Shown: positions 8,952-18,431, numbered from the stretch's first letter. The stretch is 64,000 bases of DNA from Treponema sp. (GCA_022510925.1 JAFLSO010000006.1:19225-83224); one strand, 5' to 3'. Numbers and translations are program-made. The notes: generated from the letters alone by a model not told the origin.

Positions 8952-9401
8952 ATGAAAAAAACAGCAGCATTTCTTGTAGCGGCAGTTTTAGGAACAGCAG
9001 TTATTTTTGCGCAAAACGCTTTAGAAGAGACAAGCGAGACTTACACAGAGACCACAGTTCAGAAAATCTCCATAGAAGATAAATATGGCGACCTTCATCC
9101 TAAGGCAAAGAATGTGACAATAACCCTTGAATACACGGAGCTTACGGGCGAGGTCCGTTTTTATTACACATGCATGGCTTCCTCGTTTGATCAGGGCGAG
9201 GCCATGAACACCGCCATCTCTGTATTTGAGGACTTTGCCAAGGAGCACAAATACCGTAACTATCAGTACCGCGCCAAAGATAAAACAAAATACTTCAAGG
9301 ACGGACGCGGCGTAAGGTTCGCCACATACGAGTCTTTCGTCATATTCACAGGGCGCACCCGCGCGTTCGGCATACCTGACTACGACATAGAAACCAGATA
9401 A
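8952..9401 (+). CDS. Small exported protein of unknown function
   Basis: A 149-residue protein with a signal peptide (residues 1-20, ending VIFAQ), then a mixed alpha/beta domain with VTITLEYTELTGEVRFYYTC. A strong site CAGGAGG is 8 nt before the ATG. It lies 17 nt after the previous exported protein and 18 nt before pheS. Similar small periplasmic proteins are common in treponemes, but I cannot assign a function. Confidence 0.8.
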   Translation: MKKTAAFLVAAVLGTAVIFAQNALEETSETYTETTVQKISIEDKYGDLHPKAKNVTITLEYTELTGEVRFYYTCMASSFDQGEAMNTAISVFEDFAKEHKYRNYQYRAKDKTKYFKDGRGVRFATYESFVIFTGRTRAFGIPDYDIETR

Positions 9402-9419
9402 TCAAGTTGGAATAAAAAA

Positions 9420-10979
9420 TTGGCAGACATTAAAACACTCATCAAGAACCTGCACCCGCTGGAGACTAAGGTGCTTTTAAAGTACGGGCTCAAGGATGAG
9501 CTTACCTCAGAGAAGCTTGTCCGCGAGCTGAACTACAAGGAAGGTCATGCGAACCAGGCGTTCAGCTGGCTTTTAGGCAAGCAGCTTCTGGCGGAGACAA
9601 GCCGCACTCCCCACACATATTTTGAGCTCACGGATTACGGACACGCCGTGGCAAAGAACGGGCTTTCAGAGGAGCGCATTATAAACTTCCTCAAAGAGAA
9701 CGGCGCCAAAACCCTGCCCGAGATAGCGGCGGGCCTGGGAATAGAGAACAAGGACGTGGGCTCCGCGTTCGGCACGCTGAGCAAAGAAGGCGTCCTGCGG
9801 ATGAATGCCGAAAAAAAGGCGGAGCATACCGGCGCCCCAAATCCCGCCCGCATAGAAATCACAAAGAATCTTCTGGAGAAGGCGCTTGCCTCCGAGCAGG
9901 GGCAGCTGGACGCGGCGAATCTTTCCAAGACAGAGATAGAGACCATGGCGGGGCTTACGAAGAAACGCGGCGTGAGCGACACCCCGTTCAAGACCATAGA
10001 GCGCGAGACCGTGGCATACAAGCTTACGGAGGCGTTCAGCCAGATAGTGGACGCCCTTAAAACCGCCGGCATCACCGGTAACGAGATAGGAGAGGTGACG
10101 CCCTCCATGCTTGCCTCCGGCGAATGGAAAAAAGGCACTTTCCGCGGCTACAACATAGCCGTTCCGCCGGCACGCATCATTCCCGGCCGCACGAACCCTT
10201 ACGTTCAGTTTCTGGAAAGCGTAAAGGACAAGTTATGCTCCCTGGGATTCCAGGAATTTGACGGCCCGCTCGTGGAGACGGAATTCTGGAACGGAGACGC
10301 GCTGTTCATGCCGCAGTTCCATGCCGCCCGGGACATCCACGACGTTTACCGCATAAAAAATCCCACTCACGCTAAATTCATAGAGGAGCCGTATCTGAGC
10401 AACGTGGCCGCGGTGCATAAAAACGGGGGAAATTCCGGAAGCCGCGGATGGAACTACGAGTTCGACAAGGAGTTCACGCGCAGGCTTATAATGCGCAGCC
10501 AGGGCACGGTCCTTTCGGCGCATCAGCTGCACAAGGCTGAGATTCCGGGAAAATATTTCGGCATAGCGCGGTGCTTCCGCTACGACAAAGTGGACGCCAC
10601 TCACCTTTCGGATTTTTATCAGACGGAGGGCATTGTTCTGGGCGACAACGTGAACCTGCGCACTCTGCTGGGATTCCTAAGGATGTTCGCGGTGGAGATA
10701 GCGGGCGCAACGGAAGTTAAATATGTCCCGGGTTATTTCCCGTTCACCGAGCCGTCCATAGAGGTGCACATAAAGCATCCTAAGCTTGGCTGGTTTGAGC
10801 TGGGAGGCTCAGGAATTTTCCGTCCCGAGGTCACAAAGGCCATGGGCATTGACGTTCCTGTGCTGGCCTGGGGAATAGGCATAGACAGAATGGCGCTTAT
10901 GGCATTAGGTCTTAATGATTTGCGTGAGCTGTTCTGTGAGGACATAGAGCGCGTAAGGCTGCGCAAGGCAAGGTTCTAG
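9420..10979 (+). CDS. pheS: Phenylalanine-tRNA ligase alpha subunit, archaeal type
   Basis: A 519-residue class II aminoacyl-tRNA synthetase subunit. The first 150 residues carry winged-helix repeats (LHPLETKVLLKYGL, AFSWLL) as in archaeal and eukaryotic PheRS, rather than the short bacterial N-terminus. The catalytic core follows from about residue 230, with motif 2-like RCFRYDKVDATHLSDFYQTEG and motif 3 AWGIGIDRMAL. The start is TTG at 9420; no good ATG lies nearby. Spirochaetes are known to carry the archaeal-type enzyme. The beta subunit gene pheT is not next to it. Confidence 0.95.
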   Translation: MADIKTLIKNLHPLETKVLLKYGLKDELTSEKLVRELNYKEGHANQAFSWLLGKQLLAETSRTPHTYFELTDYGHAVAKNGLSEERIINFLKENGAKTLPEIAAGLGIENKDVGSAFGTLSKEGVLRMNAEKKAEHTGAPNPARIEITKNLLEKALASEQGQLDAANLSKTEIETMAGLTKKRGVSDTPFKTIERETVAYKLTEAFSQIVDALKTAGITGNEIGEVTPSMLASGEWKKGTFRGYNIAVPPARIIPGRTNPYVQFLESVKDKLCSLGFQEFDGPLVETEFWNGDALFMPQFHAARDIHDVYRIKNPTHAKFIEEPYLSNVAAVHKNGGNSGSRGWNYEFDKEFTRRLIMRSQGTVLSAHQLHKAEIPGKYFGIARCFRYDKVDATHLSDFYQTEGIVLGDNVNLRTLLGFLRMFAVEIAGATEVKYVPGYFPFTEPSIEVHIKHPKLGWFELGGSGIFRPEVTKAMGIDVPVLAWGIGIDRMALMALGLNDLRELFCEDIERVRLRKARF

Positions 10980-11020
10980 AGGCGGAACATCGCCCTAAAT
11001 GAAAATACGGTCCGCGCGGT

Positions 11021-11659
11021 TTAAGTCCGGGCCAAATCTATATTCTCTCCCAGAATTCCCACGAACGCGCCTTTTGCGGCAGGCCTTCCCTCCGCATGGG
11101 AGACAAGCCATTTGTTCCGCATCCACAGAAGCTTATCCTCGGCGCTGAGCGCTGTATGCTCACCGAGCGAAGTGTTGGTCCCACGGGGAAGCACAACCGC
11201 CACTCTGAAACCGGAGCTTCCCGGAACGGCGCAGGGAGCAAAATGCAGCGTGGTCTCGTAAATCTGCGCTATGGTGCCGGCGGGAACCCTAAAAGCGCGG
11301 GCGCAGTCAGAGCTTATGGTAAGGTCATCGGAGAGCTCCTGCACTCTCGCAAGCAGAAGTATTATGTCGTCAGCAGGAATGTCAAGCTCACTTCCGCGGT
11401 GGTACTCCCATGCGTTGAGCTTTGTGTTAAATCCGTTGCACCATCCCACCTGGACGGGCATCCCCGCATATACATTTTTCTGCATGAGGCCGCTTACCTC
11501 CAGACCCTCCAAGCGCTCATCGGACGCCTGGTACTGCGTGCTGTCCGCGGGGCAGGGCGTCTCTTCCCTGAGCTTTCTCAGCAGAGGCTCCACGTCATAG
11601 CCTGAGATAACTTTTCCGTAAGGCGCGAACTCTTTAGAAAAAACGCTCTCGATTATCAT
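11021..11659 (-). CDS. DUF4867-like cupin-type protein
   Basis: A 212-residue cytoplasmic protein. The IFSKEFAPYGKVI-like opening, an aromatic core (WEYHRGSELDIPADDIILLLA) and the segment FRVPAGTIAQIYETTLHFAPC fit the DUF4867 family, whose members look like cupins and are often found beside sugar-metabolism genes. AAGGAAA lies 8 nt before the ATG. It is 45 nt downstream of the OhrR-like regulator on the same strand, so it may belong to that operon. The reaction is unknown. Confidence 0.7.
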   Translation of the reverse strand: MIIESVFSKEFAPYGKVISGYDVEPLLRKLREETPCPADSTQYQASDERLEGLEVSGLMQKNVYAGMPVQVGWCNGFNTKLNAWEYHRGSELDIPADDIILLLARVQELSDDLTISSDCARAFRVPAGTIAQIYETTLHFAPCAVPGSSGFRVAVVLPRGTNTSLGEHTALSAEDKLLWMRNKWLVSHAEGRPAAKGAFVGILGENIDLART

Positions 11660-11704
11660 CGCATCATTTCCTTATAAAACAAGCGTAAGAATTCCGGGAG
11701 AATC

Positions 11705-12163
11705 TCACTCCTCATCCCCGCGGCTTTCTTTGAATCCGTTAAGAACTTTATACAGCAGGGCATAAAGCGTGCGGGCATCATGCTCATCCAGGCAGACGCA
11801 CTCAGCCATACGGCCCGGAATAAGGCTGGCCTTCTCCTTAAGCCGCTCGCCCTCGGCCGTTATGCAGACCAGAACATTCCTTTCGTCTTTCTGCATCCGG
11901 GCTCGGGTTATGTAGCGCTTGGCCTCCAGCTTTTTAAGCACGGGGGTCAGGGTTCCGCTGTCCAAGAAAAGGAACTGCCCCAGCTCCTTTACGTTCATCT
12001 GCTTTTTCTCCCACAGCACCATCATGGTGATGTACTGCGTGTACGTCAAGTCCAGTTTGTCCAGAAACGGCTTGTAGCGCTTTATCATCTCCTTGGACGC
12101 GGCGTACAGCGGAAAGCAGATTTGATTGGCGAGCTTAAGGCAGTCGTAGTTCTTCTCTTCCAT
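11705..12163 (-). CDS. MarR/OhrR-type redox-sensing regulator
   Basis: A 152-residue winged-helix regulator of the MarR family. The N-terminus LKLANQICFPLYA matches the OhrR signature in which the single cysteine (here C17) senses organic peroxides, and FLDSGTLTPVLKKLE is the typical recognition-helix region. It begins 5 nt after the glutathione peroxidase stop with no clear ribosome site, so translation is coupled. It probably represses its own operon through the box at 12696-12709. A second Cys (C113/C115 region, ECVCLDE) could make it a two-Cys type. Confidence 0.88.
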   Translation of the reverse strand: MEEKNYDCLKLANQICFPLYAASKEMIKRYKPFLDKLDLTYTQYITMMVLWEKKQMNVKELGQFLFLDSGTLTPVLKKLEAKRYITRARMQKDERNVLVCITAEGERLKEKASLIPGRMAECVCLDEHDARTLYALLYKVLNGFKESRGDEE

Positions 12164-12168
12164 GGCAT

Positions 12169-12645
12169 CTATAAAAGCGCGGCGATTTTTGAGTCGATTT
12201 TCTCGGGCGTGTCCGTTGGCGCGAAGCGTGAAACCACATTGCCCTGGCGGTCCACCAGGAATTTAGTGAAATTCCATTTGATTTTGCTGCCCATGACGCC
12301 TTTTTTCTGCTTCTTTAAGAAAGTGTAAAGAGGGCTTTCGTCAGCGCCGTTCACGTTGATTTTGGCCAGCTGGGGAAACTGCGTCTTATACTTAAGCGTG
12401 CAGAATTCGTGGATCTCCTCGTTGGTGCCGGGAGCCTGCCCCGCAAACTGATTGCACGGAAAATCCAGAATCTCCAGTCCTTTCTCATGATATTTCTCAT
12501 ACAGCTCCTCAAGGCCCTTATACTGCGGCGTGAATCCGCAGCCGGTGGCGGTGTTCACCACCAGCATGACTTTGCCCTCAAAATTCTTAAGCGGCACGTC
12601 GTTCCCCTTCCCGTCCTTTACTGTGAATGAATAGATTGAGTCCAT
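12169..12645 (-). CDS. Glutathione peroxidase family protein (Cys type)
   Basis: A 158-residue thiol peroxidase. The catalytic triad or tetrad is visible: the peroxidatic Cys in NTATGCGFTPQY, Gln in FPCNQF, and Trp-Asn in KWNFTKF. Cysteine replaces selenocysteine. Such bacterial enzymes usually take electrons from thioredoxin. ATG at 12645 is chosen over the longer frame because AAGGAG lies close upstream. It is the first gene of an operon with the OhrR-like regulator, which fits a peroxide defence unit for an anaerobe exposed to oxygen. Confidence 0.93.
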   Translation of the reverse strand: MDSIYSFTVKDGKGNDVPLKNFEGKVMLVVNTATGCGFTPQYKGLEELYEKYHEKGLEILDFPCNQFAGQAPGTNEEIHEFCTLKYKTQFPQLAKINVNGADESPLYTFLKKQKKGVMGSKIKWNFTKFLVDRQGNVVSRFAPTDTPEKIDSKIAALL

Positions 12646-12695
12646 AATCTTCTCCTTCTCCGCGGCAATATCCCGCCGCATCTAATAAACTTTGC

Positions 12696-12709
12696 TTAAT
12701 TAAATTGTA
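12696..12709. promoter_or_regulatory. OhrR-box-like operator half
   Basis: TTAATTAAATTGTA upstream of the peroxidase gene closely resembles the Bacillus OhrR operator (TACAATTNAATTGTA type; remembered, not checked). A weaker related stretch, AATTGCAA, follows at 12718. The position, about 50 nt before the start, fits promoter overlap. Confidence 0.5.
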
Positions 12710-12757
12710 CACTATCTAATTGCAAATGTCAACATCACGCGCTGAAAAATTTTTATG

Positions 12758-12786
12758 TTGTCACAGTCTGATGTAAACTGTACAAT
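12758..12786 (+). promoter_or_regulatory. Promoter for the GH95-like gene
   Basis: TTGTCA (12758-12763), 17-nt spacer, TACAAT (12781-12786). The start codon is 19 nt downstream with AGGA in between, so this is a conventional short leader. Confidence 0.6.
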
Positions 12787-12805
12787 ACAAGTCAAGGAAA
12801 TAAGA

Positions 12806-14914
12806 ATGAATACACTTTGGTATAAATCACCTGCAAGAAACTGGAACGAGGCGCTGCCGCTTGGAAACGGAAGGCTGGGAGCCATGCTATGCGGAACTCC
12901 CGGTCACGAGACGATATCTTTAAGCGAGGAAAGCCTGTGGTCCGGCGGATACACCTGCCGCGACAACAAGGCGGCCGCAGGCTCCGTGAGGCAAATCCGT
13001 GAGCTTCTAAACCAGCAGCGCGCGGGCGAGGCGCAGGAGCTTCTTTTGGAGACATTCTCCGCCATACCTGAGTCGCAGACTTTCATGCGGAGCGCGGGCG
13101 AGCTTCACCTGGATTTTTACACGAGCGAGACTTTCGCGCTGACTGACAGGTCAGCAAGGCGCGCGGATCCTTTCGAGGGCTACACTTCTTACAGGCGCGA
13201 GCTGGATTTGCGCACGGCAATCGCCACCACGTCTTTCAGCAAGGACATGAACGTGCAGAACACGGCATATCTTTCGCGCCACTCCCAGGGCTCAAGCATA
13301 ACGTTCACGCGGGAGGCTTTCGTGGACGCCGCCACAGACGTTCTGGTGCTGCATTTTACCGCGAGCACGCCTAAAAGCATTTATTTCAGGGCGAATTTCG
13401 AGCGCGGCACATGCTCGTCCAAATCCACGTCTTCCGATGACACCATAATACTTACGGACACAAGCGGAGTGACTTTCGCCGCCATGGCCACGGGCGTGGT
13501 CTCAGGAGGAAGGATTTTCACGCGCGGAGAGTACCTGGTGGTGGAGGAGGCCGACGAGGCGCTTCTTTTCGTGGATGTGCAGACTGCGTTCCGAAAGCAT
13601 AATTACCGCGCGCGCGGCGGAAACATAGCAAAGCGGCCGTCAGCGCTGGCATCATGGTGCTGCGACAGGGCGCTTAAGAACATCTGCTTCGCGCTGGGCG
13701 CAGAGTATCAGAATCTGAAAAAAACTCACATAGAGGAATACTCCCATCTGTACGACACTGTCTCGCTTGAGATGCAGGGCCAGGGCGAGTCCCTGAGCAC
13801 GGATGAGCTGGTCTCCTCCTGTGCATGCAGGGAAAAGCTCACGGAGCTTTACTGGAATTTCTCCCGCTATCTGTATATAAGCGCGGGCCGTGTTCCCGGA
13901 ACCCTGCCCGCCACAACGTCGCTTTGGAATCCGCAGGGAAAAGAGGGCCTGCGGTTTAACCTGTGCTCTCCGCTGTCATATGACATGCTGCCTTCCATGC
14001 TTACCGGCACTTACCGCACGGACCATAAGATGAGCAAATACCTGAAGCGGCTTTTGAAGAACGGGCGGCGCACGGCGCTCTCGATGTTTAAGGCGGACGG
14101 ATTCGCGGCGTTCACCACAACCGATTTATGGGGAGACACCGCCCCTGACGGAAAAGACATAGCCGCAAGCTTCACTCCGCTGGGAAGCGCGTACATAGCC
14201 AGGTCCATAAGCGAATTCTATGACTACACGCAGGACAGAAAATTCCTTAAGAAGCACTTTAAAATTCTGGAGGCGGCATCGGACTTTTTCGCGCATTATC
14301 TTGCGGACTCGGGGGACGGCGGGCATGTGTGCCTGAGTCCTTCCGCAAAGGAGGAAGGATACGCCCTTACCGACGGCACCACCGCCTACGTGTGCTCCCA
14401 TAATCCCCGCGACAGCGTGATAATAGCGGCACTCTTCAAGGCCACGCTGGACTGCGCAAAGATTCTGGGAAAAGACCTTTCCGACGCGAACCTGGTGAAA
14501 TACAGCGCGCTGCTTAAGAAATTAGACGCAGGCTCGCCCGCAGAAGAAAGCCCCGCCACGGACATTACCGCAGGACTTCCCGCTAACCTCATGGGAAATA
14601 ATTTTGAGAATGTCTCCGCAATCACCAGCGCCATAATCTCCAGCCGCATGGAGGACGGACGCGTATGCATAAAAGTGCTTTCATCCGCGCCCCAGACATG
14701 GAGGCAAGGAAGCATTAAATCAGTCCCGCTAAAAGGAAATATCCTCGCGGATGTATCATGGAGCAACGGAACCATAGATGCCGCCCGCGTGTACTCCAAG
14801 CCGGGCACCACTTTCCTGCGCGAGCTGACCATAGAGTATCTGGGGAAACGTTACGAGACACGCCTCACGGAAAATCCGCTGGACCTGCTTAACGTGCTGC
14901 CCTCCACGGTGTAG
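12806..14914 (+). CDS. GH95-like protein, probably catalytically degenerate
   Basis: A 702-residue protein related to glycoside hydrolase family 95 (alpha-L-fucosidase/galactosidase). The N-terminal beta domain is typical (WNEALPLGNGRLGAML, ISLSEESLWSGG). In the catalytic barrel TTDLWGDTAP and LSPSAKEEG are family-like. However, the segment that carries the two catalytic Asn residues (NxN followed by QMNYWP in active members) reads RFNLCSPLSYDMLP, the HRHxSHLYGLYPG block is absent, and the IDGNFG motif with the catalytic Asp reads LMGNNFE. No signal peptide is seen. AGGA is 7 nt before the ATG. It may bind rather than cleave sugar; the frame is intact throughout. Confidence 0.8.
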   Translation: MNTLWYKSPARNWNEALPLGNGRLGAMLCGTPGHETISLSEESLWSGGYTCRDNKAAAGSVRQIRELLNQQRAGEAQELLLETFSAIPESQTFMRSAGELHLDFYTSETFALTDRSARRADPFEGYTSYRRELDLRTAIATTSFSKDMNVQNTAYLSRHSQGSSITFTREAFVDAATDVLVLHFTASTPKSIYFRANFERGTCSSKSTSSDDTIILTDTSGVTFAAMATGVVSGGRIFTRGEYLVVEEADEALLFVDVQTAFRKHNYRARGGNIAKRPSALASWCCDRALKNICFALGAEYQNLKKTHIEEYSHLYDTVSLEMQGQGESLSTDELVSSCACREKLTELYWNFSRYLYISAGRVPGTLPATTSLWNPQGKEGLRFNLCSPLSYDMLPSMLTGTYRTDHKMSKYLKRLLKNGRRTALSMFKADGFAAFTTTDLWGDTAPDGKDIAASFTPLGSAYIARSISEFYDYTQDRKFLKKHFKILEAASDFFAHYLADSGDGGHVCLSPSAKEEGYALTDGTTAYVCSHNPRDSVIIAALFKATLDCAKILGKDLSDANLVKYSALLKKLDAGSPAEESPATDITAGLPANLMGNNFENVSAITSAIISSRMEDGRVCIKVLSSAPQTWRQGSIKSVPLKGNILADVSWSNGTIDAARVYSKPGTTFLRELTIEYLGKRYETRLTENPLDLLNVLPSTV

Positions 14915-14946
14915 GCGCACGGGCCTGGGAGGAAGCGCTCCTCTTA

Positions 14947-14975
14947 TTGAACAATACCATTCTCTCGTATATAAT
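14947..14975 (+). promoter_or_regulatory. Promoter for the polysaccharide export gene
   Basis: TTGAAC (14947-14952), 17-nt spacer, TATAAT (14970-14975). The leader would be about 35-40 nt. Confidence 0.7.
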
Positions 14976-15017
14976 TCACTGTAGAAATGACTGCATTCCT
15001 GCACGAAAGAGGAATTC

Positions 15018-16511
15018 TTGGAAATGAGAAAGTGTAATTACAAAAGCGCCGCGTTATTTTTAGTAGGATTTTTTGCGCTGACAAGCGGATTCGCCCAGAT
15101 AAGCACAGGTCGTTCCGATGAGGAGGATGAAGAGGACAGCGCCCTGACAATGGAATACGCGCAGCTGGCCATGGCGGAGCCCAACTACAAAGTCTGCGCG
15201 GGAGACGTCTATCAGCTGGCCTTTATGTACAACACCACGGCAGTATCATACACCATAACAGTGGACTCCTCGTATAAAATAAGGGTCGCGAGTTTCGGCA
15301 CACTGAATGTGGCGGGGAAAACTTACTCCGTCTTAAAAGACGAGGTGGAGTCCATAGTCACAAAAAACTTTCCGCTGGCAGGTCCCCAGTTTGTGCTGAT
15401 AAAACCCGCGGTGTTTTTCGTGAAGGTGGATGGAGAGGTAAACACCACCACGGAGGTAAAGGCCTGGGGACTTGACCGGCTGTCAACCGTCATAGAGGGC
15501 CTTCTCACATCATATTCATCATCCCGCAGCATAAAAGTAACGTCCTCCGACGGGAAAGTGTCCGAGTACGATTTGTTCCTGGCCTCCAGGTTCGGGGAGC
15601 TGGAGCAGAATCCTTACGTTAAGCCCGGGGACAGAATCAGCGTGGGCCGCGTGAAACGCAAAGTTAACATAAGCGGCGAGGTGGAGAGGCCGGGAGAGTA
15701 CGAGCTGCTGGACGGAGAGAATATGACGCGGCTCATAGAGTATTACGGCGGCGGGCTTACGGACTTCGCGGACTTATCACGGGTAAGAATCTCAAGGTAC
15801 ATAGCGGAGAACGAGAACACCAACTATTCGATTTACCTTTCGGAAAACGATGTGGCGGGAGATTACGCGCTTAAGAATTATGATAAAATCTCCATCCCCT
15901 CCTACAACGATTTGAATCCTGTAATTTTCATAGAGGGCGCCATATCTGTATCGGAGGGTGCGTCCCTGGAGGCGACAAACCGCAGGACCATACACGTCTC
16001 AAAGGGACTTAACTATTCTACGCTGGTGCGGCAGAATTCATCTTTGTTCGGCGCCACAAGCGACCTGGAGAATTCATACATAAAAAGAGGTGACGAGCAG
16101 ATTCCCATAAATCTGTTCGACATCCTGTATGACGCGACAAAATACAGTGACCTGGAGGCCGAGCCTTACGACGTGCTTATAATTCCGTTCCGCCAGTTTT
16201 TCGTGACTGTCTCAGGCGCGGTGAACAATCCGGGCAGGTTCCCGTACATTCCCGGAAGAAAGTGGGACTATTATCTGGGGCTCGCGGGCGGATTCGTAAA
16301 GACGCAGAACAGCTGGGAGGCCGTGGACATAACTGACATAGACGGAAACAAGCTCTCTAAAAAAGACGAGATTCCTCCGGAAAGCAACATCAACGCCAGG
16401 GCGAACAGCTTCGGTTTCTACTTCAATCAGTACGCGCCCATTTTCACGACCATCCTCTCCATAATCTCATCCGTGCTGAGCATTTATCTTGTGGTCTCCC
16501 GCCAGAACTGA
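15018..16511 (+). CDS. Wza-like polysaccharide export protein with SLBB domains
   Basis: A 497-residue envelope protein of the polysaccharide export (Wza/KpsD) type. After a signal peptide (to about residue 29) comes the export domain (about 55-140, containing YKVCAGDVYQLAF), then two or three SLBB-like modules (KPGDRISVGRVKRKVNISGEVERPGEYEL; VSGAVNNPGRFPY). A hydrophobic C-terminal segment (FTTILSIISSVLSIYLVVS) could form a membrane helix. The start is either TTG at 15018 (AGAGGA 4 nt before) or ATG at 15024. No glycosyltransferases or Wzc are adjacent, so the exported glycan is unknown. Confidence 0.88.
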   Translation: MEMRKCNYKSAALFLVGFFALTSGFAQISTGRSDEEDEEDSALTMEYAQLAMAEPNYKVCAGDVYQLAFMYNTTAVSYTITVDSSYKIRVASFGTLNVAGKTYSVLKDEVESIVTKNFPLAGPQFVLIKPAVFFVKVDGEVNTTTEVKAWGLDRLSTVIEGLLTSYSSSRSIKVTSSDGKVSEYDLFLASRFGELEQNPYVKPGDRISVGRVKRKVNISGEVERPGEYELLDGENMTRLIEYYGGGLTDFADLSRVRISRYIAENENTNYSIYLSENDVAGDYALKNYDKISIPSYNDLNPVIFIEGAISVSEGASLEATNRRTIHVSKGLNYSTLVRQNSSLFGATSDLENSYIKRGDEQIPINLFDILYDATKYSDLEAEPYDVLIIPFRQFFVTVSGAVNNPGRFPYIPGRKWDYYLGLAGGFVKTQNSWEAVDITDIDGNKLSKKDEIPPESNINARANSFGFYFNQYAPIFTTILSIISSVLSIYLVVSRQN

Positions 16512-16603
16512 CGCCCTCAGAGACATGGCCAGGCGGAGCGGACAATGCGATGCTGCCCATCATAAGGGAGAGAATTCCGGCAGAGTTTTCCGCGGCGTTC
16601 TTA

Positions 16604-16632
16604 TTGCCCAAAGCATTTTATTCCGTTATACT
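16604..16632 (+). promoter_or_regulatory. Promoter for pyrB
   Basis: TTGCCC (16604-16609), 17-nt spacer, TATACT (16627-16632). The leader is about 20 nt with an AAGGGGG ribosome site, so this gene is conventionally led. Confidence 0.7.
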
Positions 16633-16658
16633 GGCAAAAATTCCTAAGGGGGAATCCA

Positions 16659-17582
16659 ATGCTTGCAGGTAGGCACTTGATTGAGCCAGGCGATTTAAGC
16701 GTAACGGAGATAAATGAAATCTGCTCATTGGCGGAGCAGATTATAGTGGACCCTGTTTCTTTTCAAGATGTGTGTCGCGGGAAAATTCTTGCGACACTTT
16801 TTTTTGAGCCCAGCACCAGAACGCGTTTAAGTTTTGAGGCGGCCATGCTGCATCTGGGAGGGGCCGTGGAAGGGTTCGCGGACGCCAGCTCCACATCCAG
16901 CACCAAAGGCGAGACTTTAGCCGACACAATCCGGGTGGTGTCAAGCTACGTGGACATAATCGCAATGCGGAGCCCCAAGGAGGGAGCCGCCATGCTTGCG
17001 GGAAAATACTCATCCTGCCCGGTTATAAACGCGGGGGACGGAGGGCATTATCATCCCACACAGACGCTCACGGACATGGTGACAATCCGCGCCCTTAAAG
17101 GCTCGCTTGAGGGGCACACGATAGGTTTCTGCGGGGACTTAAAATTCGGCCGCACAGTGCACTCCCTGGCAAAGGCCATGTGCCTGTACCCCAAGAATAA
17201 ATTCGTGTTCATAAGCCCGCCTGAGCTGGAGCTTCCCGAATACTATGTTAAGAACGTGCTCGCGCCCGCGGGAGTGGAATACACCACGGCCGAGCGCCTG
17301 GAGAACGTAATCGGCGGCATAGACATCCTTTACATGACGCGCGTGCAAAAAGAGCGTTTCTTTAATGAGCAGGATTACATCCGTTTAAAGGACAGCTATA
17401 TCCTGGACAAAGCGAAAATGCGCCATGCAAAGAGCGACATGATTGTGCTGCATCCCCTGCCACGCGTAAATGAGATTTCCCCTGAGGTGGACGACGACCC
17501 GCGCGCGGCATATTTTAAGCAGGTAAAATACGGAATGTACGCGCGCATGGCCCTTATGGCAAAACTTACAGGCTGCCTGTAG
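16659..17582 (+). CDS. pyrB: Aspartate carbamoyltransferase catalytic subunit
   Basis: A 307-residue enzyme joining carbamoyl phosphate and aspartate in pyrimidine synthesis. The carbamoyl-phosphate loop [15 protein letters not shown] (about residue 49), the STKGET loop and the C-terminal HPLPRVNEI are intact. Length is normal. AAGGGGG sits upstream of the ATG. The regulatory subunit gene pyrI and other pyr genes are not adjacent. It runs convergently into the next gene with a 3-nt gap. Confidence 0.96.
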   Translation: MLAGRHLIEPGDLSVTEINEICSLAEQIIVDPVSFQDVCRGKILATLFFEPSTRTRLSFEAAMLHLGGAVEGFADASSTSSTKGETLADTIRVVSSYVDIIAMRSPKEGAAMLAGKYSSCPVINAGDGGHYHPTQTLTDMVTIRALKGSLEGHTIGFCGDLKFGRTVHSLAKAMCLYPKNKFVFISPPELELPEYYVKNVLAPAGVEYTTAERLENVIGGIDILYMTRVQKERFFNEQDYIRLKDSYILDKAKMRHAKSDMIVLHPLPRVNEISPEVDDDPRAAYFKQVKYGMYARMALMAKLTGCL

Positions 17583-17585
17583 AAC

Positions 17586-18431
17586 TTAAGGCCTGCCCTG
17601 TTCAGTCTTTTTTTTCTTAAGGTTCTGAGTCTTCTCTTTGAGCGCCCGCTTCTCGTTCTCCACAAGAATTTTCTGCTGCTCCGCGTAATCCGAAAGGCGT
17701 TTCTTAAGGCTCTCAAGCACATCGCCGTGCTCCACGCTGGTCATGCTGGGGAAGCGGGCGAACCATTTCTCAGCGTTTCTGAGCGAGAATTTTCCTATGC
17801 CGCCGAATCCATGCTCCCCGGACTTAAGCTCTTCCAGGCTCTCCTTTACGCTCTCACCGAGCTTACCGCCCATGGCCTTGAACTTATTCACGGTGGCGGC
17901 AAAGTCCACCAGGCGGTGCACGGTAGTCCCCACGTCCACAGCAAGTATAAAGGCCAGCGCTATGGCTATGTGGTTCACATACGGCTGCAGCGCATCAAGG
18001 AACACTAATTTCTCCGCGGCAGGATGCATCACGTGCTCCAGCGCAAGTCCTCCTATGCCGAACAAAGTGCTGTTCAAAAGGCACACGCGCCCATTCAAAT
18101 TAAACGGATGCTGGGAATAATCCCACCACTTGGCGTGAAAAAGTTTCTCCAGAAGCCAGCTGGTAAAAAATTCCAGTATGGATGTTACGACCATGGAGGC
18201 GAAGAACAGGCGCGCCCAAGTCTGCCTCCACGGATACAGAATGTAAAGAATCGCCAGCGCGCCGAAACCATAGATGGGGCAGATGGGCCCGAAGAGCATC
18301 CCGCGCTTTACGATTTTTCTTTGCAGGGAAGAGCAGTAGATTTCCTCGCATATCCAGCCCACGAACGCGTAGAGAATGAAAAAGATGAACAAGTGGGGAA
18401 AATCAATGCTTGGCATGTCGATTTCTGTCAT
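17586..18431 (-). CDS. Multi-pass membrane protein, CmpB-type putative ABC permease family
   Basis: A 281-residue membrane protein with about five or six hydrophobic segments in the first 175 residues and a charged C-terminal tail ending in lysine-rich coiled coil. EEIYCS, RGMLFGPICPIYGFG and WWDYSQHPFNLNGRVCL are hallmarks of the family Pfam calls putative ABC-transporter type IV (CmpB-like). No ATPase gene is adjacent, and the family's transport role is unproven. The start at MTEID or the ATG five codons later (MPSID) cannot be decided. Confidence 0.8.
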   Translation of the reverse strand: MTEIDMPSIDFPHLFIFFILYAFVGWICEEIYCSSLQRKIVKRGMLFGPICPIYGFGALAILYILYPWRQTWARLFFASMVVTSILEFFTSWLLEKLFHAKWWDYSQHPFNLNGRVCLLNSTLFGIGGLALEHVMHPAAEKLVFLDALQPYVNHIAIALAFILAVDVGTTVHRLVDFAATVNKFKAMGGKLGESVKESLEELKSGEHGFGGIGKFSLRNAEKWFARFPSMTSVEHGDVLESLKKRLSDYAEQQKILVENEKRALKEKTQNLKKKKTEQGRP

